DNA of 64,000 bases from Pandoraea pulmonicola (GTDB lineage: Bacteria; Pseudomonadota; Gammaproteobacteria; Burkholderiales; Burkholderiaceae). The notes under the pieces were generated by a model. That model did not search any database and was not told where the DNA came from. It saw only the letters and a program-made list of their open reading frames with translations. How positions within the stretch are numbered: the first letter of the stretch is position 1; each line of letters begins with the position of its first letter. The stretch spans positions 2,914,001 to 2,978,000 of the forward strand of contig NZ_CP010310.2 in the NCBI RefSeq assembly GCF_000815105.2. The letters run 5' to 3'. Positions 1-8,932 of the stretch are shown one piece after another. A program made the translations under genes and the position numbers.

Positions 1-675
1 TCGGTGGATCTCTACTACGGAACTGACAAGTTCGACAGCTTCACTATCACTGCTCAGGACGTCACTGCCAAGCAGGATATCGTGCGCCCCCTGCCCGCCC
101 AGGTGATCCAGAAATACGGTAGCGGCGCCTTCGTTGCCCAATATGTCGGGTCCCGCAACATTCCCAACATCACGCCCCAGCTTCAAAACTCTGCCACCTC
201 TCCCCCGCAGGATGTGACTGTCGCCAGCGGCGCCTCGCTGCCCGGCGGAGGTCAACCGCTACCGCCGGCGTCATTCGATGTTCCAGCCGACAATCCCTAC
301 ATTACCTACGACCGCGCAAAAGCGGGTGTGAAAATTATTGTGCCAACCTACGTGAACATCGCCGTTGGGGACACAGTTATCATTGAATTCACAGCAAAAT
401 GGGGGGCAAAGGGTACCGGGCCGGATATCGATCTCGCGAAATACACCAGCCCCGCGAGCACCGTGGGACCCGATAATGTCACAAACGGGTTGTCGTTCAC
501 GCTGCCGCCGGATAATGCACTCTACTTGTATCCCTTCTGCGTGGCATACGTCACATACACGGCAACGAATAAGACGGGGTCCGTAACGTCTCCATCAACG
601 AGCGTTTCCTGTGACGAGCGAGCCAATCCCAGCCCACCGGCTGATCCTAAGCGGCCTAACCCCCCCATCCGGTGA
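1..675 (+). CDS. C-terminal part of a hypothetical Ig-like surface/secreted protein (5' end outside window)
   Basis: The reading frame is open from the first base and ends at the TGA at 673-675, so this is probably the tail of a longer protein; a GTG at position 4 is only the first in-window start-like codon. About 224 residues are visible. The sequence is rich in Thr, Ser, Val and Pro. Around residues 100-135 it has the alternating hydrophobic pattern of a beta-sandwich (VPTYVNIAVGDTVIIEF), which resembles the bacterial Ig-like repeats found in large Burkholderiaceae surface proteins. It ends in a Pro-rich tail. A good intrinsic terminator follows 22 bp downstream. I do not recognise a specific family; the Ig-like reading is inference from pattern. 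Confidence 0.55.
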   Translation, partial: SVDLYYGTDKFDSFTITAQDVTAKQDIVRPLPAQVIQKYGSGAFVAQYVGSRNIPNITPQLQNSATSPPQDVTVASGASLPGGGQPLPPASFDVPADNPYITYDRAKAGVKIIVPTYVNIAVGDTVIIEFTAKWGAKGTGPDIDLAKYTSPASTVGPDNVTNGLSFTLPPDNALYLYPFCVAYVTYTATNKTGSVTSPSTSVSCDERANPSPPADPKRPNPPIR

Positions 676-696
676 CGTCGTTCACCTGTGTTCTAC

Positions 697-727
697 GGTC
701 GCGAATGTTCTTTGTTCGCGACCTTTT
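697..727 (+). terminator. Rho-independent terminator of the first gene
   Basis: A perfect 9-bp stem (ggtcgcgaa at 697-705 with ttcgcgacc at 715-723), a 9-nt loop and an immediate T run (724-727) form a textbook intrinsic terminator. It lies 22 bp after the stop of the preceding gene. Confidence 0.85.
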
Positions 728-1791
728 CTCGTCCTTGCCGATAAGCTCCGTGGAGATTTGAGCTTGCTGGACGAAGTGCCGAACGACTCGGCCCATCGGA
801 TGTAGAGAAGGCTCGTGAGGTAGCGCATCGTCGGGAGATGTGGCGCTCGATTGAATGACCCACCTTGATAGCTTGGGATATCGGATTCAAACCGAGTCAC
901 GGTGTCGTCGCTCGGGGTACCGGGTACAGCACAAGTTTTCATTCCTGGAATCCCAGCCCGACATCTATCGTTCACGTATGTCTGGCAGTGCACATTAGGC
1001 GTTGACAAAGCGGCTTTCGATTTGAGCATGCGGGTCCGCTCTATCTTTCCCACCCCGAGCAATGTCACCGTTGAGAAATGGGACGAGGTCATTCTCGCCA
1101 TATGACCGCAGGATATATACCCCTTCAATCACGGCGACAACGTGCGAGCAACACTTGAAAAACTTGAATTGATTTCTGAGAAAATTACGAAAGGAACATG
1201 AAAAATTTCTGAGCGAACATCGCGCAGACCAGCGGCCGCCCGCACCTCGCGAGGGTTATAGGACACGAGCATTCCGGCTCGCGCTTACGGTACGCTCCGA
1301 GACTCTGCGATTTACATGGGCCTTATGAGGCACGGCTGATTTATCGCAAAATTCATACGCCAATAGCATTATGAATGCCCCACTGGCATGTATATTTACG
1401 GCGGCGCGCTTGCAATGCAAAGATGCGAAAGTGGTTTGCGCCAGATCCTTATCCGGCGATTCCAGGCGGCGGCTGTGTGGTTAATCTGACAATTCGAAAC
1501 GGAATTAACGAATTTGGCATAGATTTTCCTTTGATTTCCAGCCAATGCATAGCACAATCTATGCAATATTTTTGCCTCCTAATTGTCGAAAACAGAGGGT
1601 TACAAGGTCTGTAATGCCTAACTGGACGCATCGAGCACAGATAAAAAGCCCAGCGGCGTGATATCCCAAGTGGAACTGCACGGCGCGAATGGCCCATGGC
1701 TGGAATGACCTTGCGTATGCACGGCTCAAGCGCGTCGTCCCGTGATTTCACGCATCCATGGGATCCAGCATTGTTTCCACAAGGAGTCAAT
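728..1791. other. Gene-poor stretch upstream of the autotransporter
   Basis: About 1.06 kb without a convincing gene. Open frames on both strands are under 150 codons, lack good ribosome binding sites and show no recognisable domain. A perfect inverted repeat is listed separately at 1546-1565. The stretch is richer in A+T after about 1130 than the flanking genes, which suits decayed DNA plus the leader and promoter of the autotransporter gene. I see no tRNA or insertion sequence in it. Confidence 0.5.
1546..1565. promoter_or_regulatory. Perfect inverted repeat upstream of the autotransporter (operator or weak terminator)
   Basis: The arms tgcatag (1546-1552) and ctatgca (1559-1565) are exact reverse complements separated by 6 nt. 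The right arm runs into atattttt, so on the plus strand it could be a weak low-GC terminator; the symmetry also suits a dimeric repressor site. It lies about 227 bp before the autotransporter start. Confidence 0.4.
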
Positions 1792-4065
1792 ATGAAAATA
1801 AGCAAACGGGCGGTACGTTGGCGGACGTATGTCGTCGCCTTTCCATTTGCCGTGCTCCCCCTCGGTCAGCGCGCGCTCGCGGGGACTGTGAATGGGGGAA
1901 GCCAGACCGTAAATGCACCTGGCGATCCATCGGAATCCTGGACGGTGACCAACGGCGGCGCGTTAACCGTGACAAACGGCGCGGCAACCAACGCAATCTC
2001 CGTGCAGACAGGCTCTTCATTGACCGCCGACGGGGCAACGATCATACGCAACACAGCTGGGGGATCCGCAGTCGAGATCCGAGATCAATCAACAGGTACG
2101 ATCAGCAACTCGAACATAACGAACCAGTTCGACAGCGGCCTAGCCGTGTCCGGCCTTATCAACACGACCGCGCCATACCCCGTTGCGACAGTGGCTGGAG
2201 GCAGCATCACCGGCACGTGGGCCGGAGCGACGGTCGCAACGAACGGAACGTTGACATTGAATAACGTCAGTGTCGCCAACGGCGCCACTCTACTAAACGG
2301 TTTCAATGCCGCCGTCGCAAACTTTGGCTCTACGCTCATTGCGAACGGCGGGACTATTACCGGTGACAAGAACGGGGTTTGGGTGACGAGCAATCGCGGT
2401 AACCAAGCCGCAGTCGGTAGCACCACGATCAAGGGAACCGCAGTCGTTGGCCGTACGGGATCGGCCGTTCTCGTTCAGTCAGAGGCCTCGCGACTCCCTA
2501 CCAACGCGAATATCCTCGTCGCCGATGGCGCCACACTCACTGGTGGCAATGGCAATGCGTTGGAGGCCAACGGCAATGTCACGGCCAATACGACATTCGA
2601 CAATGCCCAGATCAAAGGCAACGTCGTTGGCGACGGCACTGCGACGATTAACCTGACTTTGCAAAACAATGCGACTTTTACCGGAGACCTCACCAAGGTA
2701 ACTTCGCTTGCCGTCAACTCAAATGCGACCTGGTTGCTGACGACGAACAGCAGCGTGCCGACCATGACGATGAATGGCGGGAATGTCGCGCTGTCTCAGG
2801 GCGCGAGCAACGGCAGCTATCGTGTCCTCACCGTTGGCGCTCTCTCGGGCACAGGAACGTTCCTGATGAACGCAAATCTTGGCGCGGACGCAGGTGATTT
2901 GCTCAACGTCACAGGCAACGCCACCGGCAATTACCAATTGAAGATTCGTAACACCGGAGCGGAGCCGAGTAACGCGGCGCCATTGACGGTCGTACGCACC
3001 GGAGGTGGCGACGCGCAATTCTCCACGGTGGGCAACAAGGTTGACGTCGGCGTCTACACCTACACGCTCGGCCGTCAAGGCAACGACTGGGTGCTGTCGC
3101 CATCACAACCACAGTCATCCTCCGGGGGCAACAACGGCCCAACTGAATTATCCGCCAGTGCTCGCACCGCGATCGGCATATCGAGTGTAGCCCCGACCAT
3201 CTGGTACGCCGAAACCAACGTCTTGCGCAGCCGCCTGGGCGAATTGCGCCTGAAGGATGGTAAAAACAGCGGCGTGTGGGCGCGAGCCTTCGGCAAGCAA
3301 TATCGCTCCAGACCGGTGGACGGCGTCGACTTCCGGCAAACAACGTATGGCGTGGTAGGCGGCGCCGACCTCTCGCTCGGACAGTTTTTCGGTGGCACCT
3401 GGCTCGCTGGTGTTTTGTTGGGCACAAGCCACAGCAATCTGACGTTCGACGGCGGATCCAAGGGCGGTGTCGACAGCTATACGGCGGGCCTCTATTCAAC
3501 CTGGCTGGGGGGCTCGGGCTACTACCTTGATGGCACGCTCAGATTCAACCGCTTCCAGAACGACGCGGATGCGCGCATGAACGACGGCGCTCCTGCCCAC
3601 GGTGGCTTTCAAAACAACGGTATTGGCTTGACGCTGGAGTTTGGACGACACATCGAATTCGGCAACAGTTGGTTCGTGGAGCCGTACATCCAAGGCTCGA
3701 TGCTGCGTACGGGAGGCGCCGATTTCACGTTGGATAACGCACTGAGCACAAGGTCTCAGCATACTGGCTCCGTCCAGGCGCGCGTGGGCGCGGCGCTGGG
3801 CAAGACCTTGGAGATGTCCAACGGCGTAGTGCTGCAGCCCTATGTCAAGGCGGCAGTGGCCCAGGAGTTCATTAAAAATAGTCAGATCCAGGTCAACGGC
3901 GTTCCGTTTCAGAGTGATATGTCCGGAGCAAGATTCGAGTTCGGCGCTGGAATGAGTGGCTACGCCAAGCGCAACCTTCAGTTTTACGGTGAAGTCGAAA
4001 CCAGTACCGGACGTCACGTCAACCAGCCTTGGGGCGTTCAATTCGGCACGCGCTACACCTTCTGA
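1792..4065 (+). CDS. Classical (type Va) autotransporter, pertactin/AIDA-like adhesin
   Basis: A 757-residue protein starting at the ATG at 1792, which has an ideal AAGGAG five bases upstream; the frame is open 96 bp further up, but that start lacks a site. Residues 1-31 form a signal peptide ending at about ALA/GT. Residues 32-480 are a Gly/Asn/Thr-rich passenger with repeated N-G-T-x turns, as in right-handed beta-helices. From about 500 to the end there is a 12-strand beta-barrel translocator pattern with alternating aromatic residues and the terminal Phe (RYTF) needed for BAM recognition. It acts at the outer membrane, probably as an adhesin or biofilm factor. The stop lies 5 nt before the start of an EAL phosphodiesterase gene, so the two are probably co-transcribed. 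Confidence 0.9.
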   Translation: MKISKRAVRWRTYVVAFPFAVLPLGQRALAGTVNGGSQTVNAPGDPSESWTVTNGGALTVTNGAATNAISVQTGSSLTADGATIIRNTAGGSAVEIRDQSTGTISNSNITNQFDSGLAVSGLINTTAPYPVATVAGGSITGTWAGATVATNGTLTLNNVSVANGATLLNGFNAAVANFGSTLIANGGTITGDKNGVWVTSNRGNQAAVGSTTIKGTAVVGRTGSAVLVQSEASRLPTNANILVADGATLTGGNGNALEANGNVTANTTFDNAQIKGNVVGDGTATINLTLQNNATFTGDLTKVTSLAVNSNATWLLTTNSSVPTMTMNGGNVALSQGASNGSYRVLTVGALSGTGTFLMNANLGADAGDLLNVTGNATGNYQLKIRNTGAEPSNAAPLTVVRTGGGDAQFSTVGNKVDVGVYTYTLGRQGNDWVLSPSQPQSSSGGNNGPTELSASARTAIGISSVAPTIWYAETNVLRSRLGELRLKDGKNSGVWARAFGKQYRSRPVDGVDFRQTTYGVVGGADLSLGQFFGGTWLAGVLLGTSHSNLTFDGGSKGGVDSYTAGLYSTWLGGSGYYLDGTLRFNRFQNDADARMNDGAPAHGGFQNNGIGLTLEFGRHIEFGNSWFVEPYIQGSMLRTGGADFTLDNALSTRSQHTGSVQARVGAALGKTLEMSNGVVLQPYVKAAVAQEFIKNSQIQVNGVPFQSDMSGARFEFGAGMSGYAKRNLQFYGEVETSTGRHVNQPWGVQFGTRYTF

Positions 4066-4070
4066 CGTGG

Positions 4071-5618
4071 ATGAGACGTTGGCGTTTGGATCCCCTCGCT
4101 CCGGGAAAATGGTACCGGTGGCCGATGCTGGCCGCCGCGAGCCTGCCTCTGCTCGTTGGCCTGGCGGTGTCTTTCTGGCACGCGCACCGGATGTTGCACG
4201 ATGATGCAACGTCTCAGGCGCACCGCGCATTGGGTCACATTGACCGGATGTTGAGCAACGCTCGTGACACCGCGGTGAGAGTCGGTGCACGAGCGGGAGA
4301 CGCTTGCGAGGATGTGGTGCTTGAGCTCCGGAAGCAGGTCGACTCGGTATTGTTTGTGCGTTCTGTCGACCTCCTGACAAATGGCAACGAGGTCTACTGC
4401 AGTTCTCTATATGGCAGTTACCACCGCAGTCTGGATCTGACCGCCTACGTCGATGGGCATCTGCGCATCGCTCCGCATAGCGGAACGCAACCAGATTCCA
4501 CGTTGCTCGTGTACCGGAACGCCGTCGATGGTCGAGGAGCGGTCGTGACCATCGACGGCCGGCACGTGCGCGATGTTCTGTCGTTGCTCGATCGCAGGGA
4601 CGTACTGCTGTCGATCCGGGTCGGCGACGTGACACTGGGTCAGAACGGGATCGTCGATAGGACTGCGGCAAACACTCCGGATACCGTTTTGCGTTCCGGG
4701 CAATTTCCGGTCTCTGTGCTCGCCACAATACCGAGTGGCACATTGCCGAAGCGCGTGCTCATGGATTACTCGGGGGTCATCGGCGTGTGCGTCATGTTCG
4801 GCGCGGTGCTGGTCATCTTGATCCAGAGAGCTTCCAGGCACGTCCGGGTGCGACAGCGCGAGATGGCGCGCGCAATGGAACATGGGGAATTCGTCCCGTA
4901 CCTTCAGCCCCTGGTCAGCACGGCCGATGCGCGCTGGGTGGGCGCCGAGGTGCTTGTGCGATGGCATCACCCAACGGAAGGCATCATCCCACCCAACAGT
5001 TTCATTCCACTGGCAGAGTCAAGCGAATTGATCGCACCGATGACGCGAGCGCTCTTTCACGCCGTCGCGGAAAAGCTCGCCCTCGTTGCCCTACCCAAGG
5101 GTTTCCGCCTGAGCTTCAACGTAAGTCCGCAACATCTGACGGATGCGTCAATTATCGGCGATTGCGATGCCCTATTGGCGATGCTCGGCGAAAAGCCCGT
5201 ACAGATTGTGCTTGAGCTCACCGAGCGCGAACTGCTTGCCACGCAAAGCGAAACGCGACGGATTTTCGAGGCGCTACATGCACGCGGCATCAAAATCGCC
5301 ATCGACGATTTTGGTACGGGGCACTCGAACCTTGGATATCTACGCGACTTCGACATGGACGCGGTAAAAATCGACCGGTCATTCGTGGAAAAAATCGGTG
5401 CGGACCCACTGGCGGAGCGCGTACTGGAAAGCATCCTGGAACTGGCCGCGAAGTTGGAATTGACCACAATCGCCGAAGGCGTCGAAACCACGGAACAGCG
5501 CAATTACCTCCGCGATCGCGGCGTACCATTGCTTCAGGGCTTCTTGTTCGGGCGTCCCAGCCCGATCGACGCGTTCATCGTCGAACTTCAATCAAGAAGC
5601 GCAGCGGCTCAGTTCTGA
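4071..5618 (+). CDS. CSS-motif/EAL cyclic-di-GMP phosphodiesterase (inner membrane)
   Basis: A 515-residue protein if started at the ATG at 4071, 5 nt after the autotransporter stop; a start at 4029 would overlap that gene. Order: transmembrane helix about 18-36, periplasmic domain with Cys79 and the Cys-Ser-Ser motif at 110-112, second transmembrane helix about 235-253, then an EAL domain 270-505. EAL motifs present include EVL at 293 (a common variant of EAL), NVS 350, ELTE 382, DDFGTG 412, KIDR 433, EGVE 469 and QGF 489, so it should be catalytically competent. Known CSS-type enzymes sense periplasmic thiol state through the Cys pair and hydrolyse c-di-GMP. Coupling to the autotransporter suggests it tunes adhesion or biofilm. 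Confidence 0.88.
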   Translation: MRRWRLDPLAPGKWYRWPMLAAASLPLLVGLAVSFWHAHRMLHDDATSQAHRALGHIDRMLSNARDTAVRVGARAGDACEDVVLELRKQVDSVLFVRSVDLLTNGNEVYCSSLYGSYHRSLDLTAYVDGHLRIAPHSGTQPDSTLLVYRNAVDGRGAVVTIDGRHVRDVLSLLDRRDVLLSIRVGDVTLGQNGIVDRTAANTPDTVLRSGQFPVSVLATIPSGTLPKRVLMDYSGVIGVCVMFGAVLVILIQRASRHVRVRQREMARAMEHGEFVPYLQPLVSTADARWVGAEVLVRWHHPTEGIIPPNSFIPLAESSELIAPMTRALFHAVAEKLALVALPKGFRLSFNVSPQHLTDASIIGDCDALLAMLGEKPVQIVLELTERELLATQSETRRIFEALHARGIKIAIDDFGTGHSNLGYLRDFDMDAVKIDRSFVEKIGADPLAERVLESILELAAKLELTTIAEGVETTEQRNYLRDRGVPLLQGFLFGRPSPIDAFIVELQSRSAAAQF

Positions 5619-5829
5619 AGCACCGCACAACCGGCAAAGGGTCACCCCACACATATCGGCATACGTCCTACAATTGAATCGAGTGTTGTAGAGACCTTCT
5701 GCCGTTTGCGCAGTACTCCAACGGATTCAAGCCGGATCTGAATAGCTGCGCAGGCAAGCCTCGAGTCCCAGGCAGAAACGCCTTGAGGATGCCCCGAAGC
5801 CATGACGGCTTTTCTATTGGAGCCATGAT

Positions 5830-6117
5830 ATGCCTGTTGTTACCTTGAAACTGGTGAAAGGTGCGTTTTCGCACGAAAAGACTCAGCAAATGATGGATAA
5901 CGTCACCGAGGCGATCGTTGCGACGGCGGGAGAATATATTCGCCCACACGTCATCGTGATTGTGGACGAGGTATCGGACGGTCTTTATTCGTCAGGAGGC
6001 CACAAGGTCACGTTAAAAGCGATTGACTCTCTACGCGAGCGCGCCGCCAAATCGTCTGCCACCGGCTCCCTCTCCCCGGCAAGCACCGAGAATACCGAGA
6101 AGAACCGGCCTGGGTGA
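5830..6117 (+). CDS. 4-oxalocrotonate tautomerase family protein
   Basis: 95 residues. The initiator Met is followed by Pro2, which becomes the catalytic N-terminal proline of this superfamily after Met removal. Residues 2-62 match the 4-OT core, with the GGHKVT segment near 56-61, and form a beta-alpha-beta unit that works as a hexamer or trimer on enol/keto acids. The tail after residue about 72 is longer than in typical 62-75 residue members, Ser/Thr/Glu-rich and probably disordered. A GGAG lies about 8 nt upstream of the ATG. It is monocistronic and faces the converging aqpZ gene. The substrate cannot be inferred. Confidence 0.75.
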   Translation: MPVVTLKLVKGAFSHEKTQQMMDNVTEAIVATAGEYIRPHVIVIVDEVSDGLYSSGGHKVTLKAIDSLRERAAKSSATGSLSPASTENTEKNRPG

Positions 6118-6231
6118 AGTGCTGCCGGAGAGCATCGACACTTCTCCGACCACCTGGCAGCAAGCCATCAGCAAACCACGCGTCTCTGAACGAAACGCGT
6201 GGCACGCGCGCGGCGCATTCGCCTGTCGCAG

Positions 6232-6951
6232 TCAGGCCGAGGGCGACGCCTGCAAGTTTTCCGCAGCTTGCGGATTGAGCAGAAACTTCCAGATTGCCGC
6301 ACCCAGCGCGCCGCCAATGAGCGGTGCAACCCAGAACAACCAAAGCTGACCGAGAGCATCCGTGTGCGCGAAAAGCGCGACCGCGGTCGAGCGCGCCGGA
6401 TTCACCGAGGTATTTGTCACGGGAATCGAAATCAGGTGGATCAGGGTGAGGGCCAATCCGATAGCCAGAGGCCCGAAGCCGGCGGGCGCCAGCTTATCCG
6501 TCGAACCGAGAATCACGATCAGGAACCCGGCAGTGAGCGTGATCTCGATCACCGCGGCTGACACGAGGCTATAGTGTCCCGGCGACAAGGCCCCGTAGCC
6601 GTTGGACGCGAAACCGCCGACATCGAAACTCGGCGCCCCGCTGGCGATTACATAGAGCACACCCGCCGCGGCAACGCCACCGACCACCTGTGAGATCCAG
6701 TACGGCAGCACGTCGCGCCAAGCAAATCGGCCTGCGACCGCCACGCCCAGCGTAACTGCGGGATTGAAATGGCCGCCGGAAATGCCACCGACGGCATAGG
6801 CCATCGTTAGAACGGTCAGGCCAAAAGCCAAAGCAACCCCAGCAAAGCCGATGCCCAGGTTCGGGAATGCGGCAGCCAGCACCGCGCTGCCGCAACCGCC
6901 GAAGACAAGCCAGAAAGTACCGAAAAACTCCGCCGCTAATTTCTTGGTCAT
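6232..6951 (-). CDS. aqpZ: Aquaporin Z
   Basis: A 239-residue MIP-family water channel with six hydrophobic helices and the two half-helix motifs: HFNPAVT (NPA at 63-65) and SVNPAR (NPA at 184-186). Arg187 follows the second NPA, and the narrow selectivity pattern of water-specific AqpZ is kept (N-terminus [19 protein letters not shown] is very close to E. coli AqpZ). The ATG has a GGAG about 8 nt upstream. It is monocistronic. A long palindrome sits 35-65 bp upstream of the start and probably controls it. Confidence 0.95.
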   Translation of the reverse strand: MTKKLAAEFFGTFWLVFGGCGSAVLAAAFPNLGIGFAGVALAFGLTVLTMAYAVGGISGGHFNPAVTLGVAVAGRFAWRDVLPYWISQVVGGVAAAGVLYVIASGAPSFDVGGFASNGYGALSPGHYSLVSAAVIEITLTAGFLIVILGSTDKLAPAGFGPLAIGLALTLIHLISIPVTNTSVNPARSTAVALFAHTDALGQLWLFWVAPLIGGALGAAIWKFLLNPQAAENLQASPSA

Positions 6952-6985
6952 TGTAATACTCCACTCGGAGCCTCAAAATAGGTAC

Positions 6986-7016
6986 GGTTCGAACACATAT
7001 TAAATATGTGTGAACC
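6986..7016. promoter_or_regulatory. Large palindrome in the aqpZ upstream region (probable operator)
   Basis: Perfect 9-bp arms acacatatt (6993-7001) and aatatgtgt (7003-7011) flank one base. The symmetry extends outward to ggttc (6986-6990) and gaacc (7012-7016) with a 2-nt bulge. It starts 35 bp upstream of the aqpZ ATG, where a repressor would overlap the promoter or leader. Confidence 0.55.
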
Positions 7017-7932
7017 CCGAAACCACCTCCGGTAGCCCCCTGGAGTGAGGCTCCGACGTGGCTGCGCATCAAGGGTAGCAGAAAACAGAGAGAAGTCCTA
7101 CAAATTATCTGAATAATGAATCTTGTTAAAAAAACAACAACTTATCGTCGTTTTGTTTCGAACTGCAGGATGTCTTCGCTTCCCGAGTCAAACTTAAATT
7201 CCATCACTGAAAAGAAATTCAAACAATAAAACCAGCATTTTCGATAGTTATGCTCGCATGAAATCTATGGCCTCATGACACTCAGGCGATCAGGACTGGC
7301 ACTCGCAGCACTTGGCCAACAGATTTTCAGAGAAAATAACCGACCGAATCGAGTCGGAAAATGCTGGTTACGTCAAATTAGGCCAGAATCAGACTTTCAC
7401 AAGACCGTTTCTGAAGTCCATTGTGAGGACGGTCGGCACCCCCGTTTCACGGAAGGTTATCGAGCGGTTGAACACCCGCCTTTTTCAGAAATCAATGTCG
7501 CGGCGCCCAACCTTGACCTAAAAAATACTTTCGAAAAAAACTCTGACATCATGAAATATTAAGTCAAATATTGGCCTGTTATTCAGGCGTAATGAACGGT
7601 TGAGCAAGTTTTTGTGTCTTAAAATCGGGTTTCAATTTACACCGGCCCTTCACCGAAACCCCGCACCTTCATGAAGGACGTTTGTGGAGTGCAGCCCTCC
7701 CGGCTGAAAGGCAATTCATATGCAGTCCCGCATGTGAGTCGCCAGTCTGACGTACAAGCGTCTGATTGCCATTCTTTGACGCTCATTGGGACGTTGTGGG
7801 GTAAGGCGCAAGCCGACGACGTCATGAAAACAGCCTGGATAAGAGCGAGCGCCACACCAAGCGCTCCCCACACTAACGGACCTGAACGGTTCGCGCTGCA
7901 ATACAAGTAGTGCGTCAGAACGAGACGAAACT
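7017..7932. other. A+T-rich region between aqpZ and the LysR gene, no convincing gene
   Basis: About 0.9 kb, visibly richer in A+T than the flanks, especially 7080-7660. Short plus-strand frames near 7275-7562 have no recognisable domain. A minus-strand frame 7637-7906 could encode an 89-residue protein with a signal-peptide-like N-terminus (hydrophobic stretch then ACA), but it would need a TTG start and has no clear ribosome binding site. A small hairpin gcctg/caggc sits at 7574-7588. The composition suggests horizontally acquired or decayed DNA. Confidence 0.45.
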
Positions 7933-8898
7933 ATGGCCATCGATGAAGAAATCACCCTGAAAAAGTTGCAGATATTTCAGTCGTTCATGACGCTGGGCAA
8001 TGTCGCGCGCGCATCGGAGGCGCTTGGGCAGAGCGCTGTCAGTGTGCACCGCGCGCTGCGTTCGCTAGAAGATGGGTTGCGCTGCCCATTGTTCAAGCGC
8101 GACGGGCGCAAGCTGATTCCGTTGGCGACGGCTTACGTTTTTGCGGATCACGTCAAGCGCATTATTAACGAATGTGACACCGGCATCCGCCGCACTCGCG
8201 AGGCGGCTGGCTTCACCTCGCCCACGATGAAGCTTGGCGGGCTGTATTCGCTTACCGTCCGCACGATCCCACGCGTACTGGCCGGCCTGAAGACAAGACG
8301 CCCGGCACTCGACATCGAGCTCACATTAGGCGCAAATCGCGACCTGCTAAGTAAATTGAAGGATGGGCAGCTCGATGCGGTGCTCATCGCGTTGGGCGAA
8401 CCGAGCAACGCCGATTTGCTCACCGTGCCGATGTTCGAAGACGCGCTTCAGTTTGCTGCCCCCGTTAACTCTCCCTACGCAGCGTATTCCGAGATAGACC
8501 TGCAGGCTGTGCGCGACGAGAAGTTTGTCGCACCCAGTGATGAATTTGCGGAATATCGGGACTTCGTCGAGGCTTTCCAGAAGGCTGGTTTTCAACCCAA
8601 TATTGAATTGCACGTAGGCGACATTTTCTCGCTGATGAACTTTGTGAGCGTCGGCATCGGCTACGCGTTGCTTCCTCGCCGTGTCGGAGATTTCAATCCC
8701 AAGATTCAGTTGATCCCTCTCGACGAACGCTACGCTGTCAATCAGCATATTGGACTTGTTTTGCCGCGTAATCGAGAGCGCGAACCCAACCTCCTCGCTT
8801 TATCCGCGGAGTGTCGGCTGCTCGGGGCCGAATGGTCTCGGTACTCGGAAGAGGGAGGCCTGCCGCCCCCCGTGATTCCTGGGGGCGGCTCCACGTAA
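7933..8898 (+). CDS. LysR-type transcriptional regulator, MdcR-like
   Basis: 321 residues. An N-terminal winged helix-turn-helix (residues 5-65) carries the LysR signature with a Ser-Val-His recognition helix (QSAVSVHRALRSLE), and a periplasmic-binding-protein-like effector domain follows (about 95-300). The N-terminal segment resembles MdcR, the activator of malonate decarboxylase genes, from memory of that family. No mdc genes lie nearby, so the target is unknown. The last codons lie in a GC-rich hairpin (8862-8889) and the gene converges on the luxR-type gene. Assignment to LysR is secure; the MdcR subgroup is a moderate inference. Confidence 0.85.
   Translation: MAIDEEITLKKLQIFQSFMTLGNVARASEALGQSAVSVHRALRSLEDGLRCPLFKRDGRKLIPLATAYVFADHVKRIINECDTGIRRTREAAGFTSPTMKLGGLYSLTVRTIPRVLAGLKTRRPALDIELTLGANRDLLSKLKDGQLDAVLIALGEPSNADLLTVPMFEDALQFAAPVNSPYAAYSEIDLQAVRDEKFVAPSDEFAEYRDFVEAFQKAGFQPNIELHVGDIFSLMNFVSVGIGYALLPRRVGDFNPKIQLIPLDERYAVNQHIGLVLPRNREREPNLLALSAECRLLGAEWSRYSEEGGLPPPVIPGGGST
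8862..8889. terminator. GC-rich hairpin at the LysR/LuxR convergent junction
   Basis: gccgccccc (8862-8870) and gggggcggc (8881-8889) form a perfect 9-bp stem with a 10-nt loop across the end of the LysR gene. No T run follows. A second, weaker stem ctacgg/ccgtag lies at 8899-8927. Together they may act as a bidirectional terminator between the converging genes. Confidence 0.4.
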
Positions 8899-8932
8899 CT
8901 ACGGATCGGGCCGTCTTCGTACCGTAGTGCAC

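Noticed and set aside
682..1128. 148-codon minus-strand frame and a 67-codon plus-strand frame
   Set aside because: The minus-strand frame ends inside the terminator region, has no ribosome binding site, and neither translation shows a domain.
3496..4743. 415-codon minus-strand frame across the autotransporter and EAL genes
   Set aside because: It crosses two clear plus-strand genes and is Arg/Ser-rich without domain.
7275..7562. Plus-strand frames of 95 and 69 codons in A+T-rich DNA
   Set aside because: No ribosome binding site, no domain, and two competing frames over the same DNA.
7637..7906. 89-codon minus-strand frame with a signal-like N-terminus
   Set aside because: It needs a TTG start without a clear ribosome binding site and shows no family; mentioned in the region note only.
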